Numbered from the stretch's first letter, positions 7,506 through 16,790 are shown. The stretch: 35,225 bases of DNA from an uncultured Mitsuokella sp. (GCA_945873115.1 CAMCBT010000017.1:1-35225), one strand, 5' to 3'. Notes: generated from the sequence alone by a model not told the origin. Program-made: numbers and translations.

Positions 7506-9017
7506 TCACTCCTGGGCCTTTACCACCGTCTCGTGGAGCGCGCCAAACTTCGCGCCCGCAAGGGCCATATGCCAAAACCTCTTGAGGCTGTAGCCGCAGT
7601 CGAAGGCGTCCCGCATAAAATTGACACGCTCCATGGCCTCCCGGCGGAAAAGTGCCGCCGCCGGGCTCTGGAGGAGCGTCGTGCCGGCCTTCCCTAGGGC
7701 CTCCAGCACCGCGTCCCCGTCGCCGGTGGCGTACCGGTCCCCCGGCTGGAAGACGAGGGGCGAGGCCCCCTCTCGCGCCTCCGCCTCCTCCTCCCCCAGG
7801 ACGAAGGCAAAGCTCTTCTTTGCAGAAAGGAGTGTCCCCAGAACCCGGAGCAGATCGGATCGGAGGGTTTTTCCCGGGGGGATCCACTGGACGAAGCTGC
7901 CGTGGACGCTCTTTCCGATCTCCACGAAGAGGGACTCCATCTGGTCATCGAGAATCAGGGCGATGTCCACGTCCTCGTCCTGGGTGGAGAGGAACATCTG
8001 GAGCTCCTCCAGCTTCTCCTGGGGCTCGGAGAAGACGATGTATTCCTTCCGGGGGTAGTCAAGATGCAGGGCGCTCTGGAAGGAGTGGACGAAGGCATTC
8101 ATATCCCCATCAAAGGGCAGGATGAGGGAGATGAGCTCCCTTTTCGTCAGGAATCCCTCCTCCGCCGCCCGCTGGGCGTAGCACTCCGCGAGGGTATAGG
8201 CCTCGCCGTCGGCGCCTTCCACGGCGAGCTTCCCGTAGCGGGGCTGAGGGGCCACCGCCTCCTTCGGGACCAGCACCCGGATCCCCTCCTTGATATGGGG
8301 AAAGGGCACGGGCCCCCCCGCCTTGATGGCCCGGAAGAGCACGTCGTAGGCGTGGGCACCGCCGGCGTAGACGGAGTTCTTCGCCACGTGGCTGAGCCAG
8401 GCCTGCGCCACCTTATGCTTCATCTGGCGAAGGCTCCGCCAGGGGAAGCGGGTCACGTAGAGGCCATAGAGGGGCTCTGGCACCACCCGGCGCCCCTCCC
8501 CCACCAGGGCGTGGTAGGCCTCGTCGGATAGGCGAAGCTTCGTCTTCTCCCAGGCGACGCGCCCCACGAGGACCTTTGGCTGGGGCTCTGGGTTCTTCGA
8601 CCGGGAAAAGGTCCCGGCGAAGTAGAAGACCCCCACCTCCGGCGGCTTTTCCACATCCGCCGTATAGCGCATGAGGCTATAGACCCGATCCTTCTGGAGG
8701 GAGGCGAGGGCGCGGCGCATCTCCTCATGGCTCGCGCCCAAAAGGAACCCGTCCGGCTCCAGGGGAAGCACGAAATCTGCTCCGTCCAGGAAGGCCCGAT
8801 GCATGAGCTTCGTCAGGATCTGGGCCCCTCCCTGCTCCCAGGTGTGGAAGAGCCGGACAGGCAGGCCCTCCTGGACTAAGGCGGTGATGACCTCCGCCGT
8901 CCCGTCCTGGCTGCCCCTGTCGGTGATGTAGAGCCGATCCACGAACCGAAGCGTGTGGCGCACGAAGCTCTCCGCCACATCGGCTTCCTCGCGAACGGCT
9001 GCGATTGCGATAATCAT
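7506..9017 (-). CDS. GT2-like glycosyltransferase family protein, possibly degenerate
   Basis: A 503-residue protein with an N-terminal GT2-like (GT-A) fold signature: IAIAAVREEADVAES, then DRGSQDGT (33-40) in place of the usual VDTGSTDGT. Where a metal-binding DxD is expected it has LEPDGF (86-91), so catalysis is doubtful or metal-independent. A second half from about residue 300 begins with LISLILPFDGDMNAFVHS, which resembles the start of another glycosyltransferase fold, and ends near FWHMALAGAKFGALHETVV. It is 24 bases after the HAD phosphatase gene and has AGAGGA before the ATG. It may be a transferase with unusual chemistry or a non-catalytic partner of the upstream enzymes. Substrate unknown. 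Confidence 0.65.
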   Translation of the reverse strand: MIIAIAAVREEADVAESFVRHTLRFVDRLYITDRGSQDGTAEVITALVQEGLPVRLFHTWEQGGAQILTKLMHRAFLDGADFVLPLEPDGFLLGASHEEMRRALASLQKDRVYSLMRYTADVEKPPEVGVFYFAGTFSRSKNPEPQPKVLVGRVAWEKTKLRLSDEAYHALVGEGRRVVPEPLYGLYVTRFPWRSLRQMKHKVAQAWLSHVAKNSVYAGGAHAYDVLFRAIKAGGPVPFPHIKEGIRVLVPKEAVAPQPRYGKLAVEGADGEAYTLAECYAQRAAEEGFLTKRELISLILPFDGDMNAFVHSFQSALHLDYPRKEYIVFSEPQEKLEELQMFLSTQDEDVDIALILDDQMESLFVEIGKSVHGSFVQWIPPGKTLRSDLLRVLGTLLSAKKSFAFVLGEEEAEAREGASPLVFQPGDRYATGDGDAVLEALGKAGTTLLQSPAAALFRREAMERVNFMRDAFDCGYSLKRFWHMALAGAKFGALHETVVKAQE

Positions 9018-9041
9018 AGAATCCTCTTCTCTCCAAGCGTC

Positions 9042-9641
9042 TCAAAGCCTTTCAAGATACGCGCACATTTCCTCTTCTTCGTAAAAGACCCGCTGGGCCA
9101 CCGCTCGCACGGCGGGGGAGGGCTCGTGGATGAGGCCGGCCCCGATGGCAATATCGGCGGCGGCCATGGCCTCGGCATCATTTGCCCCGTCCCCCACGAA
9201 GACCACCCGGTTTCCCTCCGCCTGGTAGTGGCGGACGACGGCACCCTTGTCAAGAATCGAGGCGATGCCCGTCACGCGACCCGCCTCGACCCGTGCCCGG
9301 GAAGTAAAGGCCCGGCAGCCGATGCGGCCAAGGAGGTGCCCCACCCACACGTCGAGGTTCCCCGTGACGATGGCCGCGTCCCCCCGGTGCTCCTGCAGAA
9401 AGGCGAGGACAGCCTCGTGGAGGGGCACCGTTTCAAGGAGCGCGGCGATTTCCTCCGCCGGGTAGATGCCTAGGGCCAAGGCCCTCGCCTGCAGGGAGGC
9501 CTCGAAGGGGACGGCCCCCCGGACGGTCTCCTCCGTCAAAAGCCGGATTTCCTCCTCGATGCCGAAGTGGGCGGCGATGCGCGGCAGTGTCTCCTCCCGG
9601 GTCAGGGTGCCATCCAGGTCAAAGAGAAACTTCGTCTTCAC
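9042..9641 (-). CDS. HAD-family phosphatase, SerB-like
   Basis: A 199-residue HAD hydrolase with all four motifs: FDLDGT (D8, D10), IVTGN (T93), K132 and GDGANDAEAM (150-159). The helical cap lies between motifs I and II, as in phosphoserine phosphatases. The start is GTG with GAGGAGG close upstream. It lies between two glycosyltransferase genes with gaps under 30 bases, so it probably acts on a phosphorylated sugar or amino-acid intermediate for the glycan rather than in serine synthesis. From memory, a SerB-like phosphatase also sits beside the flagellin O-GlcNAc transferase of Clostridioides difficile, which supports this. The substrate is unproven. Confidence 0.82.
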   Translation of the reverse strand: MKTKFLFDLDGTLTREETLPRIAAHFGIEEEIRLLTEETVRGAVPFEASLQARALALGIYPAEEIAALLETVPLHEAVLAFLQEHRGDAAIVTGNLDVWVGHLLGRIGCRAFTSRARVEAGRVTGIASILDKGAVVRHYQAEGNRVVFVGDGANDAEAMAAADIAIGAGLIHEPSPAVRAVAQRVFYEEEEMCAYLERL

Positions 9642-9669
9642 GGCCCCTCCTCAAAATCCATATCATGGG

Positions 9670-11280
9670 CTAGTCTCCTCCCTGCAAAAGCTCCCAGGCC
9701 TCGGAAAGGCCCCGATAGAGATCCTCCAGCCCCTCCTGATAAAGCCTTCTGTCCATCAGGGGGGATGCCTCCATCCGCGCCCGCTGGCCATCTCGAAGCT
9801 CCCGCAGAAGGGCACCGTCCTGGGCCAGGGCCGTGGCGACTCCTGCATACTCTTCGGGGCTCCTGGCCACGAGGCTATCGAGCCCCAGGTTTTCCAGCAG
9901 GCTCTTGCCGAAATTCTGCCCGTGAACCCCCCCCGATAGCGTCACCACCGGCACCCCCATATAGAGGGCCTCCAGGGTCGTCACGCCCCCCGTATAGGGG
10001 AAGGTGTCGAGGGCGATGTCCATATCGCCGTACTCAGCAAGGTACTCTCCCGTATAGGGACGGAGATCGACCCGCGAAGGGTCGATGCCTGCGGCCACGA
10101 GCCGCTTCCGAGCGAGGGCCGCCCCCTCCTCCGTGCCGAGGAGGGCGTGCTTCAGCAAGAGCCTCGAGCCCGGCACCCCCGCTAGGATTTCTCCCCAGAG
10201 GGTGAGCACCTCTCCTGTGACCTTGGCGAAGTTATTGAAGCTGCCAAAGGTCACGTAGCCCCTCGAAAGGCAGGGGGGCGGCAGAACGGCCGGCATTTCC
10301 TCCAGGGGAGCATAGCAGAAATGGGAATGGGGCAGCCGGAGCAGCGGCTCTTTGAAATAAGGGGAACGATCTGCCGGGCTGCAATGCACATCCGACAGGA
10401 AGCCGTCCACCTCCATAAGGCCGGTGCTGGCCATATAGCCGATTCCCGAAATCTGGAGCTTCGCCGGGCGGAAGCCCAGCACCGGCAGGGCATTGTCCGC
10501 CGTATGGCCGCCGAGATCCACAAGGATGTCGATTTCGTCCCCTCGGATGAGGCGGGCAATCTCGGGAAAGGTCTTCCCTGCCACGGGCCGCCAGTGCTCC
10601 CCCACTGCCTGCCGATAGCGCGCCGTCACGTCATCCTCCACCTTTGCCAGGGAGTAGGCGAATACCTCGAAGCGGCCGGCGTCACAGCCGGTCACCAGGG
10701 GCAGGGCCAGCTGGCCCACCGCATGGCGGCGAAAGTCCGCCGAAAGATACCCCACGCGGATTTTCCCATGGTGCCACCCAGGCGCCGGCAGGGCTCCGCC
10801 CTCCTCCGCCACATAGCGGGCGAGGCAGGCGCGGTACCTGGCCTGCAGTGCCTGGGCCTCCTCCGGCGGGAAAGCCGGGATGCCATTGGAGGAAAAGAGG
10901 GCATTGCTGCCCTCGACAAGGGCGCGAAGCGGTGTCTCTAGCTCCGCTGCCTGAAGGAAGGCCTCTACGGCGAGGGTGCTCTCCCCCAGGGTGCGAAGCT
11001 GCTCTCCGAGAAGGCTCCAGGCATCGGAGAGGAGGTCTTTTTCCTCCGTGTCTTCAAAGAGGGCCAGGGCCTCCTGAAGCGTCCTTGCCGCCGAGACGCA
11101 GCGCTTTTCCCGCCGGTGGATATAGGCGAGGAGCAGCAGGCCCCGCAGGGTCTTGCCCCCGGTGGCTGCCCAGTGGGTCTCGAGCACCCCCCGGGCCCCC
11201 TCGAGCTGCCCCGCCTCATAGAGGGCATATGCCTCCTGGTAAATGCGATAGGCCTCCTGGGGAGAAAATGCCGTGGCCAA
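9670..11280 (-). CDS. TPR-GT41 (O-GlcNAc transferase-like) glycosyltransferase
   Basis: A 536-residue relative of eukaryotic OGT/SPINDLY. Residues 1-165 form TPR-like helical repeats; the GT41 catalytic region runs from about 173. H186 (ADFRRHAV) aligns with human OGT H498, then DLGGHT (256-260), K353 (FGSFNNFAK) aligns with human K842, and DIALDTFPYTGGVTT (421-435) forms the donor-binding segment. Family knowledge: transfer of GlcNAc or a related sugar from a UDP donor to Ser/Thr. The start is a TTG only 3 bases after the upstream stop, with AAAGGG upstream; no in-frame Met occurs before the catalytic domain. Close coupling to the TPR gene and the nearby flagellin make the filament the likely acceptor. 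Confidence 0.88.
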   Translation of the reverse strand: MATAFSPQEAYRIYQEAYALYEAGQLEGARGVLETHWAATGGKTLRGLLLLAYIHRREKRCVSAARTLQEALALFEDTEEKDLLSDAWSLLGEQLRTLGESTLAVEAFLQAAELETPLRALVEGSNALFSSNGIPAFPPEEAQALQARYRACLARYVAEEGGALPAPGWHHGKIRVGYLSADFRRHAVGQLALPLVTGCDAGRFEVFAYSLAKVEDDVTARYRQAVGEHWRPVAGKTFPEIARLIRGDEIDILVDLGGHTADNALPVLGFRPAKLQISGIGYMASTGLMEVDGFLSDVHCSPADRSPYFKEPLLRLPHSHFCYAPLEEMPAVLPPPCLSRGYVTFGSFNNFAKVTGEVLTLWGEILAGVPGSRLLLKHALLGTEEGAALARKRLVAAGIDPSRVDLRPYTGEYLAEYGDMDIALDTFPYTGGVTTLEALYMGVPVVTLSGGVHGQNFGKSLLENLGLDSLVARSPEEYAGVATALAQDGALLRELRDGQRARMEASPLMDRRLYQEGLEDLYRGLSEAWELLQGGD

Positions 11281-11283
11281 GGC

Positions 11284-12408
11284 TCAGAGGCCCTTTGCCG
11301 CCCGGATCTCGTCCAGCACCGCAAAATCCGCAAAATGCATGCGGGCGGCGTAGGCCTCGGCCCGCTGGATCTCCCCCAGGGCCAAGGAATTGTAGACGGC
11401 GTTCTTCAGGGTCTGCTCGTCCTCCCCGTCAAGGGTGAGGGCGGCGCTCAGATACTCCTCCGCCGTCTCGCAGTCGTCCGCAAGATAGGCGGCGCCAGCG
11501 AAGGCATTGAGGATGCGCAGCTTCTCGGCCCGAGAGACGGTCTTGCCCCGGACGGCGGCGATGACCTCGGTGGCATTGGGAGCCTCCGGACTCTCCTCCG
11601 GTGCAGGGGCCACATGAGCCGGTGTCGCGTCCGGGGAGAGAGCCCCCTTCGCCGGTGCTGTCGCTCCGGGGGCCATCGGTGCCGGTGCTGCGGGCTCCGC
11701 CGCTCCGGTGGCTTCGGCAGGGGCGACCGTTGCGGGGGCTGCCGGTGCAGGGGCACTTGCGGCGGGGGCCGCCGTCTCCGCATGGCCTGCCACCTTTTCC
11801 TTCAGCCGGCGCAGGAGATCCTTCACATCGCTCTTTGCCTGCTCTCCCGCCTGGTGGATTGCCTCGCCCGCCTGCCGGGCGGGCGCGTTTTCTGCGAGAA
11901 CCGAAAGGTTCGGGAACCTCTCGAGGAAGCCCTTTTCCCCGTAGCGGAGCCAGAGGCGCTTAGCGATCTCCTGCTGGGCCTCCGAGAGGGCAGCCAGGCC
12001 GTTTGCCAGCAGGAGGTTCAAGATGGCCATGCCGTCCTCCGCCCGGTTCTTCATCATGCAGATGCGGGAGAGCAGCAGCCGGGCCTCCACATGGGCCGGG
12101 GCGAAGGTCAAGGTGTTGGTAATCCACTGGGCCGCCCGGTCGTAGTCCCCCAGCTCGAAGTAGCTCTTCGCCCCCATGAAGATATGCTCGGGGCTGAGCT
12201 CCTTCGTCTTTCCCACCAGCTCCGCCAGCACGTCGAGTGCCTTGCTGTACTTCTTCTCCCCGTAGGTCGTATCGAGCTTTTTTTCCAGCTCCTGAAGCTC
12301 CTGGGATTTTTCTTCTGTCTGTGTCTTCATATTCACGTTCCTGCCTGTTTCCTGACTCATGGCCTTGCGCGCCTGTCTGCGCTTCAGCCGCTTGCTTGCC
12401 TTGCCCAT
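11284..12408 (-). CDS. TPR-like protein with Ala/Pro-rich linker, no catalytic domain
   Basis: Not recognised as an enzyme. The 374-residue protein starts at ATG 12408, preceded by GAAAGGA. It opens with a strongly basic segment (KASKRLKRRQARK), then helical TPR-like repeats to about residue 195 (GAKSYFELGDYDRAAQW, AHVEARLLLSRICMM). A flexible Ala/Pro/Thr-rich linker of roughly 70 residues follows, then a second helical block with repeats (AAYLADDCETAEEYLSAALT). No signal peptide or membrane segment is visible. It sits between the 1441-residue transferase and the single GT41 enzyme, 3 bases from the latter. It may be a scaffold or acceptor-binding adaptor for the glycosylation complex, which is inference. 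Confidence 0.75.
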   Translation of the reverse strand: MGKASKRLKRRQARKAMSQETGRNVNMKTQTEEKSQELQELEKKLDTTYGEKKYSKALDVLAELVGKTKELSPEHIFMGAKSYFELGDYDRAAQWITNTLTFAPAHVEARLLLSRICMMKNRAEDGMAILNLLLANGLAALSEAQQEIAKRLWLRYGEKGFLERFPNLSVLAENAPARQAGEAIHQAGEQAKSDVKDLLRRLKEKVAGHAETAAPAASAPAPAAPATVAPAEATGAAEPAAPAPMAPGATAPAKGALSPDATPAHVAPAPEESPEAPNATEVIAAVRGKTVSRAEKLRILNAFAGAAYLADDCETAEEYLSAALTLDGEDEQTLKNAVYNSLALGEIQRAEAYAARMHFADFAVLDEIRAAKGL

Positions 12409-12464
12409 GGAAACGCCATCCTTTCTATATGTTCCGATTCTTATAAGTATTCGCCATACAGGGC

Positions 12465-15400
12465 CTATTTTCCTTTTTTGGGGGCAATTCTCCCGTAAAT
12501 CTCTAGGAGCTCCCTCCGGTAGGCCCCGCCGTCCATCAAGGGCGACTTTTCCATCCGGGCCCGAAGAGAGGCACGAAGCTCCCGGCGAAGCCCCTCGTTT
12601 TCCGCGAGAGAGCACGCCTTTTGCACGTACTCCTCCCCGGAGGCTGCGGCGCAGGCCTCCGTGAGTCCTACGGCCGAGAGCATGGAGAGGCCGAAGCGGC
12701 TGTGGTGGTGCGCCCCATAGAGGGAAACCACCGGCACCCCCATGTAGAGGGCATCGCAGGTGGTGCCGCCCCCCGGGTAGGGCCAGGTGTCGAGGGCGAT
12801 GTCGATGGCCTCGTAGGCCGCCAGATACTCCGCCTGATAGCCGGCAAAGGTGATGCGCTCCAGCGGGAGGCCAAGCCGCTCCATCCGCGTCCTCTCGAGG
12901 GCGAGCCGCTCCCTATCCCCATAGGCCGCCGCCTGGAGATGGAGCCTCGCCGTGGGCAGAGCCGTGAGGATTTCTCGCCACAGGATGAGGAGCCCCTCCG
13001 TCAGCTTGTCCGCATTGCCGAGGCAGCCAAAGGTCACATAGCCACTCCGGACGCTCGGAAGCTCCGTATTCACGGGGCGGATCAATAGCGGCGTATAGCA
13101 GAGGTGGCTCCTCATGCGCAGGAGCCGCTCCGTAAAGAAGGCCTCCTCCCCCTCCGGGGCCGTGACGGCATCCACCAGGAAATAGTCCACCGCCGGGAGG
13201 CCCGTGGTGTCGAAGTAGCCGATGCCCGAAACCTGCACGGGGGCCGGGCGATAGGCCAGCACGGGAAGCGCACTGCCCCCCGTATGGCCCGAGAGATCCA
13301 CCAGGATGTCAATCTCATCCCTTTGAATTTTCCGCGCCTGCTCCTCTGGCGTCAGCCCTCGCAGGTCGAAAAAGGCATCGGCGGCGGCGCCGATGCGCCC
13401 CGTCACATCGTCCGGGTCTCCCGTGTAGTAGCCGATGACATAGGGAGCCCCCTCCCCCCGTCCCTCGAAGAAGGGCAGGGCGAAGGCCGCCACCACATGG
13501 CGGCGGAAATCCGGGGAGATAAAGCCTATGCGAAGCCGGTCGTGGCCGTAGCCGCCCGCAGGGGCGAGGGCGGGGAAATCCCCAAAGAGCTCCCCGTAGC
13601 CCCTTGCCGCAGCGAGAAGCTTTTCTGCGTCCTCCTCGTAGTAGTGGAGGGACAGGAGATAGTTGCTGTACTCCTGGGCGAGGCCTGTCTCGAGGGTCTT
13701 GCCTCGGCAGGAGGCGAGATACTCCTCCGCCGCGGCCCTGTGGTCCCCCAGCCGCTTGTGGCAGGTGGCAAGGGCACTGTGGATGGCCCCGAGCTGCCAC
13801 TGGGGCAGGTTCGTATCCGCGAGGGCCTCGGCGAGACGCACAAGAGCCTCCTGCCAGCCACCCCGGAGCATGGCCACCTGGGCATAGAGGTACGTGCGCC
13901 AGCCCGAGGGCGAGACGCCCGCGAGGGCCAGCTCCGCCCCCGCAGAATCCCCCCCGTCGATATAGCGCTCCGCAAACTCTATGCGCCACTCGTCATTCCT
14001 GGGATCTGCCGCGAGGATCCGGTCCGCCGCCGCCAGGGCCTGCCGATTGTCGCCGGCAGCCACGAAGCCGTCATAGGCCTTCTTGAGCTGGCGCATCTTC
14101 TCGTAGGAGGGCGCCTTCTGCTCCCTGAGATACTTCTCCCAGATGGCGGCATAGGCATCGGAGAGCTCACGGCCGTAGGCCGCCGCGTCAAGGAGCGGCG
14201 ACTGCTTCATCATATGGCGCAGGTTCTCATGGAGGAGCGTCAATGTGTCCACATCACTTGCGAGGGCCACGGCCCGGTCGATGTACGCCTCGATGGTGGG
14301 GGCACAGAGCTCGCCTATGCCCGCATTCGTCAGGAGGCTCAGGGGGAATCGGCCCCCGTGGCTCTTTCCCGTCAGCGCCACCACGGGCACGCCCATATAG
14401 AGGGCATCGGCCGTGGTGCCGCCGCCGGGATAGGGAAAGGTATCGAGGGCGATGTCCACATCACGGTACCGGTCGAGGTAGTCACGGGTCACGCCCTCCC
14501 GGTCGATGCGATCCGTGTCGAGGCCCGCGTCCGCAAGCTTCTTCAAGGCATAGGCCGTGTCCTCCTCGTTGTCGAAGACATCCGTCTTCAGCAGGAGGCG
14601 GCTCCCGGGGACCCGCTCGAGGATTTCCCGCCAGGCAGAGAGCACCTCTTTTGAGAGCTTCGCGAACTGGTTGAAGCTGCCGAAGGTGATATGGCCCTTT
14701 TGCCTGACAGCCGGCACAAGGGCCGGCTCTTTTTCGTTGTAGGGCGTGTAGCAGAAATGGCTGTGGGGCAGCCTAAGAAGCGTCTCCGTGAAGGCCTCCT
14801 GCTCCTCCGCCCGGTCCATGATAGCATCCCCCAGGAAATAGTCCACGGCGGGAAGGCCTGTGGAGGCGAAGTAGCCGATGCCCGAGACGATGACGGGCGC
14901 GGGCTTGTAGGCGAGGGCGGGCAGATTGCCGTGCGCCGTATGCCCCGACAGATCGACGAGGATGTCGATGGCATCGTCGTAGATTGCGCGGGCGACCGTC
15001 TCCGGCGAGCATCCCGCGAGATTCCGCCAGATAGCCACCTTTGCCGCCAGTGCGCGGCTGTACGCGTCGTCGGGGGAGGTGTGATATGCGTAGACGGAAA
15101 AGCGGTCGTCAAGGTCGCACATCATGACTTCGGAGAAGCAGAGGACGACGTGCTGGCGAAGATCCGGCGAGAGATAGCCGACGCGGATCTTTTCCCCGCG
15201 CCTGCGCCGCCGATGGAAAAAGGGGCGAATCTCCCGCCAGAAGGCGGAATACGCGGCGGCCGCCGTGCGCTCCTCCGCCGGCGGCTCCGGCGGCAGATAG
15301 TGGCGCGTGAAGAGATAATTGCTGTACTCCGCCGCCGCCGAAAGGCGGTCGCCCGCCCGAAGCGCCGCCGCCGACGCCGAAAGATACGCCGCCGCCGCGC

Positions 15401-16790
15401 GGCGCGGCTCGCCGAGAATCCGCGCCACGCGCCCGAAGAGATTGGCGCTCTTGGCGCGGTACGCGTCTTCCGCCGCTTCCTCCATGAGCGGCGCGAGCAG
15501 ATCCCGCGCCGTCAGCCACTTCCACTCCATCACGGCGACGCGCGCCGCGAGAAAACGGGTGTAATACGCCTCCGGCGCGACGGCGCGGAGACGCTCCAGC
15601 GCCTCGGCCGCCCGCGCCGTCTCCCCCGCCTCGATGCGGCAGCTCGTCAGAAGCCCCAGCGCCTCGGTCGGCGCGGCGGGAAGGAGAACCTCGATCTCCC
15701 GCTCCGCCCGGGGAAAATCACGCCCTTCGAGAGCGGCGTAGATGCGCCCGCGCTGCGCCTCGATCGCCTTCGGAAGCTGCGCCAGTTCCGAAAGGCGCTT
15801 CTCGATCTCGGGAATGGCCGCATGGATGCCCTCCGACGTCAACGCGCCCGCCCTGCGCTCCTTCTTGAGGCTCGCCGTATGCTCTGCGAGCGCCTGCCGG
15901 AGCAGCCGCTCCTCCTCGGCGAAATCGCCGCGCAGCTTCGCCCACTCCGCGCCGAACAGCGAAAAGATCGGCGCCTTCGGGAAGGCGCGCAGCCCGCTGT
16001 CCCACGCCTCCTGAATCTCCCCTGCGGGGCGATGGCAGCGGATGGCGCAGATCATCCAAAGCCCATAGCAGCGAAGCTCCAGCCCCTCCAGCTTCACGCC
16101 GGCGCGGGCGGCGCGGCGCGCGCAGCCGAGTGCCTTCTCATAGTCTCCGACGCCGTAACAGGCATCCGCCATGTAGTAGTCGTCCGACGCGTCCCATCGG
16201 CCCTCGGCCTTTTTCCTCTCCAGAAGCGCGATATTGCGCCTGCACTTTTCGCGCACGGAATGTTTGGAATACCCTGTGTGGAGGATGCGGATCTCGCGGG
16301 TGTACTGCGCCTCATACGTTTCGCGTCCCGTGTAGGAGAGTGCCTCATGCACCGGGCGCACGAAGCGCAGATCGGGCAGGTTGCGGAAAATGCGCAGCTG
16401 CACCGCCTCTTCGATGACGGCGCCGCCGCGATCCAGGTCGATGTTCACGAGAGGGCAGAGAATCCCGAGGACGCCCTCCTCTTCATGGCAGCGGCGCACG
16501 AGCGCACGCACCTTTTTTACATCCTCCTCCGGAAAATACTCATCGGCATCGCAGAAGATGATCCAGTCGCCCGCCGCTCTCTCGATGGCGAAATTCTTCG
16601 CCGCCGAAAAATCGTCGCACCAGTCGAAAGCATAGACGCGCGCGCCTGCAAGGCGGGCGATCTCCGGCGTCTTATCCGTCGATCCCGTATCGACGACGAC
16701 CATCTCGTCGGCGATCCTCTGCATCGACGCGATCCAGCGCGGCAGGTTCTTCTCCTCGTCGCGCGCGATTACGCAGGCTGAAATCTTCAT
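12465..16790 (-). CDS. Tri-modular glycosyltransferase GT2-TPR-GT41-TPR-GT41
   Basis: A 1441-residue cytoplasmic-type protein with three glycosyltransferase modules. GT2: residues 1-200, with VDTGSTDKT at 34-41 and DAD at 81-83. Helical TPR-like repeats: about 200-525. First GT41: about 530-885, with H547 (DLRQHVV) and K711 (FNQFAK) at the positions of human OGT H498 and K842, plus DLSGHT and DTFPYPGGGTT. More repeats: 890-1080. Second GT41: about 1083-1441, with H1098 (DFRRHVV), DLSGHT, K1262 (GNADK) and DTWPYPGGGTT. All three active sites look intact. The ATG overlaps the upstream stop (ATGA) with GGGAGGAG before it. It could add successive sugars to one acceptor. Base composition changes within the gene near 14,880. 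Confidence 0.9.
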   Translation of the reverse strand: MKISACVIARDEEKNLPRWIASMQRIADEMVVVDTGSTDKTPEIARLAGARVYAFDWCDDFSAAKNFAIERAAGDWIIFCDADEYFPEEDVKKVRALVRRCHEEEGVLGILCPLVNIDLDRGGAVIEEAVQLRIFRNLPDLRFVRPVHEALSYTGRETYEAQYTREIRILHTGYSKHSVREKCRRNIALLERKKAEGRWDASDDYYMADACYGVGDYEKALGCARRAARAGVKLEGLELRCYGLWMICAIRCHRPAGEIQEAWDSGLRAFPKAPIFSLFGAEWAKLRGDFAEEERLLRQALAEHTASLKKERRAGALTSEGIHAAIPEIEKRLSELAQLPKAIEAQRGRIYAALEGRDFPRAEREIEVLLPAAPTEALGLLTSCRIEAGETARAAEALERLRAVAPEAYYTRFLAARVAVMEWKWLTARDLLAPLMEEAAEDAYRAKSANLFGRVARILGEPRRAAAAYLSASAAALRAGDRLSAAAEYSNYLFTRHYLPPEPPAEERTAAAAYSAFWREIRPFFHRRRRRGEKIRVGYLSPDLRQHVVLCFSEVMMCDLDDRFSVYAYHTSPDDAYSRALAAKVAIWRNLAGCSPETVARAIYDDAIDILVDLSGHTAHGNLPALAYKPAPVIVSGIGYFASTGLPAVDYFLGDAIMDRAEEQEAFTETLLRLPHSHFCYTPYNEKEPALVPAVRQKGHITFGSFNQFAKLSKEVLSAWREILERVPGSRLLLKTDVFDNEEDTAYALKKLADAGLDTDRIDREGVTRDYLDRYRDVDIALDTFPYPGGGTTADALYMGVPVVALTGKSHGGRFPLSLLTNAGIGELCAPTIEAYIDRAVALASDVDTLTLLHENLRHMMKQSPLLDAAAYGRELSDAYAAIWEKYLREQKAPSYEKMRQLKKAYDGFVAAGDNRQALAAADRILAADPRNDEWRIEFAERYIDGGDSAGAELALAGVSPSGWRTYLYAQVAMLRGGWQEALVRLAEALADTNLPQWQLGAIHSALATCHKRLGDHRAAAEEYLASCRGKTLETGLAQEYSNYLLSLHYYEEDAEKLLAAARGYGELFGDFPALAPAGGYGHDRLRIGFISPDFRRHVVAAFALPFFEGRGEGAPYVIGYYTGDPDDVTGRIGAAADAFFDLRGLTPEEQARKIQRDEIDILVDLSGHTGGSALPVLAYRPAPVQVSGIGYFDTTGLPAVDYFLVDAVTAPEGEEAFFTERLLRMRSHLCYTPLLIRPVNTELPSVRSGYVTFGCLGNADKLTEGLLILWREILTALPTARLHLQAAAYGDRERLALERTRMERLGLPLERITFAGYQAEYLAAYEAIDIALDTWPYPGGGTTCDALYMGVPVVSLYGAHHHSRFGLSMLSAVGLTEACAAASGEEYVQKACSLAENEGLRRELRASLRARMEKSPLMDGGAYRRELLEIYGRIAPKKGK
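16490..16790 (-). repeat. Direct repeat of the GT2 module (copy 2)
   Basis: Second copy of the repeat at 17950-18250, at the start of the tri-modular transferase gene. The encoded proteins agree at about 80 percent over the first 100 residues. Confidence 0.8.

Noticed and set aside
13104..14654. A 516-residue plus-strand open frame opposite the GT41 domains
   Set aside because: Same antisense shadow effect; no family signature and no ribosome site supporting it.
14691..16781. A 696-residue open frame on the plus strand opposite the tri-modular transferase
   Set aside because: It mirrors a coding frame with clear GT domains. High GC removes stops on the opposite strand; the protein is Arg/His-rich with no recognisable fold.
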